Origin: Pomacea canaliculata
Lineage: Eukaryota; Mollusca; Gastropoda; Architaenioglossa; Ampullariidae
Assembly (NCBI RefSeq): GCF_003073045.1
Contig: NC_037593.1
Coordinates: 13,276,735-13,340,734 of the forward strand
Length of the DNA stretch: 64,000 nt
Direction: 5' to 3'
Shown here one piece after another: positions 61,955 to 64,000 of the stretch; the stretch's first letter is position 1; each line of letters begins with the position of its first letter. The notes beneath the pieces are model-generated. The model worked only from the letters and a program-made list of their open reading frames with translations. It did no database searches and was not told the origin of the DNA. The translations under genes were made by a program, and so were the position numbers.

Positions 61955-64000
61955 CTGAAAACATAACATTTATGAAATTCTACAAAGTTAAAAAAACAAG
62001 AAGAAAACCCCCCAATATACTAACACTCAAGTCAATAGTCATACTCTTTCAAGAGCACAAGGTCAACATGCCAGCGCACATTTATGTGTGCAAAATTACA
62101 CGTTGGCGGTGTCTTCCCAATATAACAATACCATGACTGTATGCTGGAATCGCTAAAAATAAATGACTAAGTTTGAAACCTTGCCAGCTCCAGCTTAATA
62201 GCTTGCATTCAGTTACATTAAGTTGTGAATCTCATGGGGGACAAACACTTTCATGTCCCATTGACCTGTGTTACATAAGACCTGTTTAATGTTCACACCA
62301 AACGTTTATTTTTTCTTTTTTGTTAAAAAAAAGCAACAATATCAAAAAAGTTATAATTGAATTTTGTCATTTCACCATTCCAATAAGTTTATTTGTATTG
62401 GGCAATATCACAGCCAGACAAGCTCACTGAGCTGAAAAGGATCCACGAAACAGTCACAAAAGATGTAAAACAAAGAGCAACGTGAAGACTCGCTGTGTTC
62501 CGTAAGGGCAATCACTGCAGATTTAACAATAATGTCTCCAGCAAACAAGAATAAGTGACACCAGGAGAAAACTGAGAATATATTGAGAAATTTTGAAAAT
62601 ATTAAGAAAAGTTAGCATATTAAACAGCAAAAAGGTGATCAGCATTTCAGGTTCTAGACTGCATCTCAAGGTCACTGCTGAAGCGAGTGAAGCATGCCAG
62701 AGTGGAATCCAGCCATTAGATCCAATAAGTTCACACTTCAAAAGAATATTACATACACTCCAGCTGCAAAACAAAAGAGAGGAACAGATGCAGCAGAAGC
62801 ACATGTAAACATAAAGAGCCAACACTTACATCGGAATCAACACATGACACAACACAGAAACAAAATCAAGGTAAGTCAATTCTCTCAGCCTGGTAGAAAA
62901 AGGGACACAGCTCTTCTCACAAAATGCAAAGAAATTCTGGCTTCTTCTACACTAAAAAGCATGCACATACTAATTACTCTCCTTATCCCAACCTCTGAAA
63001 ATAAAAGTACCACAGAAGCTAACATCCTAAGCCATAGCCTACTTACCCTACTTCATTTCCCTTTTATTTATTATACTTTTATGGGTTTTGTAAATCTTCC
63101 CAATGCTCTTCTCCAAATCTTGATTTCTCCCCCCTATTTCTCATTTAGCTCACACACTTGGCACAGAGTCAAGTGGAAAAAAAACAACATAAACATGCAA
63201 GACAAAACTACAATTGTTTACAAACTTAATACTTTACAACCCGATTATTTACAGATATACAATGTCTATTTATAGTCACCATGAGAAGAGTAGCTGGTTC
63301 TATATTCAGTGCAAAAAAAAATTCCCCTAAAACCAACAATTGAGGTATTTATCTTGTTGAAATTGCCTATTCCAAACTTGCATTTTCCTTTTTTTTTTTT
63401 TTAAAAACAAATTAACAGCTGTTTGGAAACTATCAGTTCCATCACACCTCAGCACTCCCACCCATACCTTTCCCAATCTAGGGCAATGCAAGCATCAAGC
63501 TATTAGGAAGCAGCCATTTCACTCCCCCTACCCACCCCTGAACCCCAACTCTCTCCTGGTGACCATGACAACAGCACCAAAAATAGATCAGTTCAGGGCG
63601 GACTGCTGTAGAGGTTTTCTTCCCTTGCCTTGCTCTTGTATCTTCTTAGGTGCGGTATTTAAGTGAGGCTATACCCATTTAGATGGCAAGCTTCCAAAAC
63701 TGCTGGTATGGCAGTTCACAAAAACCTGGCAGCCAGAAAGTCCCTCACTCAATGGTTCAGAAGAAAAACTACTGCCCTTCTGGTGTGCATGGGATTAAAC
63801 TGGGTAAATGCTGGACATAGTTTTTGTTTCTTTATTCTATTTAAAGACAAATTACAGTAATTTTTAACTATGGGGGGTGGGAATGGTTAGCAAATTATTT
63901 GGAATGGATCATTGATATTTCAATGCCTTCTTTTAAGAGGGACATCAGGAAAAAATATTTGGCTGAAAGAGAGAAAACCTTATCATTATATGTTAACCCT
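61955..64000. other. CLK intron continuing past the window edge
   Basis: The first visible CLK exon starts at 61954 in the kinase N-lobe, so the exon with the glycine-rich loop should lie upstream on the minus strand. I could not find it before position 64000. The stretch is AT-rich with no other recognisable feature. Confidence 0.6.

Noticed and set aside
62523-63275. Open frames on both strands near the right edge as missing CLK exons
   Set aside because: None contains a glycine-rich loop or RS-rich N-terminus, and none has phase-matched splice sites.

Overview
The window is eukaryotic, AT-rich, intron-rich DNA, most likely from a lophotrochozoan and probably a gastropod mollusc. The sequence shows split genes with canonical GT/AG introns, tRNA-derived SINEs, decayed LINEs and many di-, tri- and tetranucleotide microsatellites. 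The species call is an inference from this style and from the protein matches; nothing here proves it.

Region 1 to about 34,000: no protein-coding gene can be supported. The short open frames lack recognisable domains and many run through microsatellites. The stretch holds SINE copies, one decayed LINE 3' part, several tandem repeats, and some GC-richer blocks with clustered transcription-factor-like motifs (CRE triplets, a DR1, NRF1 sites) that could be enhancers or promoters of genes outside the window.

Region 34,015 to 37,302: a complete three-exon minus-strand gene for mitochondrial ribosomal protein mL53 (MRPL53, 120 aa). Its 2.5-kb second intron contains a perfect 175-bp MITE with 5-bp target-site duplication and a decayed L2/CR1-type LINE in antisense orientation.

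Region 39,254 to 41,935: a three-exon minus-strand gene for a short Golgi type II carbohydrate sulfotransferase of the CHST1/3-like family (308 aa as reconstructed). Its signal anchor is split by an intron and its 5'-PSB loop is unusual.

Region 49,707 to 61,954 and beyond: the 3' two thirds of a LAMMER/CDC-like kinase gene (CLK) on the minus strand. Its first exons lie past the right edge. Seven shared exons encode the kinase core (ALK lysine, [22 protein letters not shown]). Two tandem copies of the next exon (A at 59.2 kb, B at 58.3 kb) follow, and then two homologous terminal exons (B' at 56.3-53.8 kb, A' at 49.9-49.7 kb). All four A/B to A'/B' joins are in frame, while including both or neither middle exon gives an early stop. 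A' ends in a short RS-like tail (323 aa visible); B' adds a disordered tail of almost 800 aa carrying two dynein-light-chain-type TQT motifs. A 40-bp relic of another kinase exon between A and B shows that a piece of the gene was duplicated. This is the most interesting structure in the window.

All three genes are on the minus strand. They show no obvious functional link: mitochondrial translation, glycan sulfation, and splicing-factor phosphorylation.
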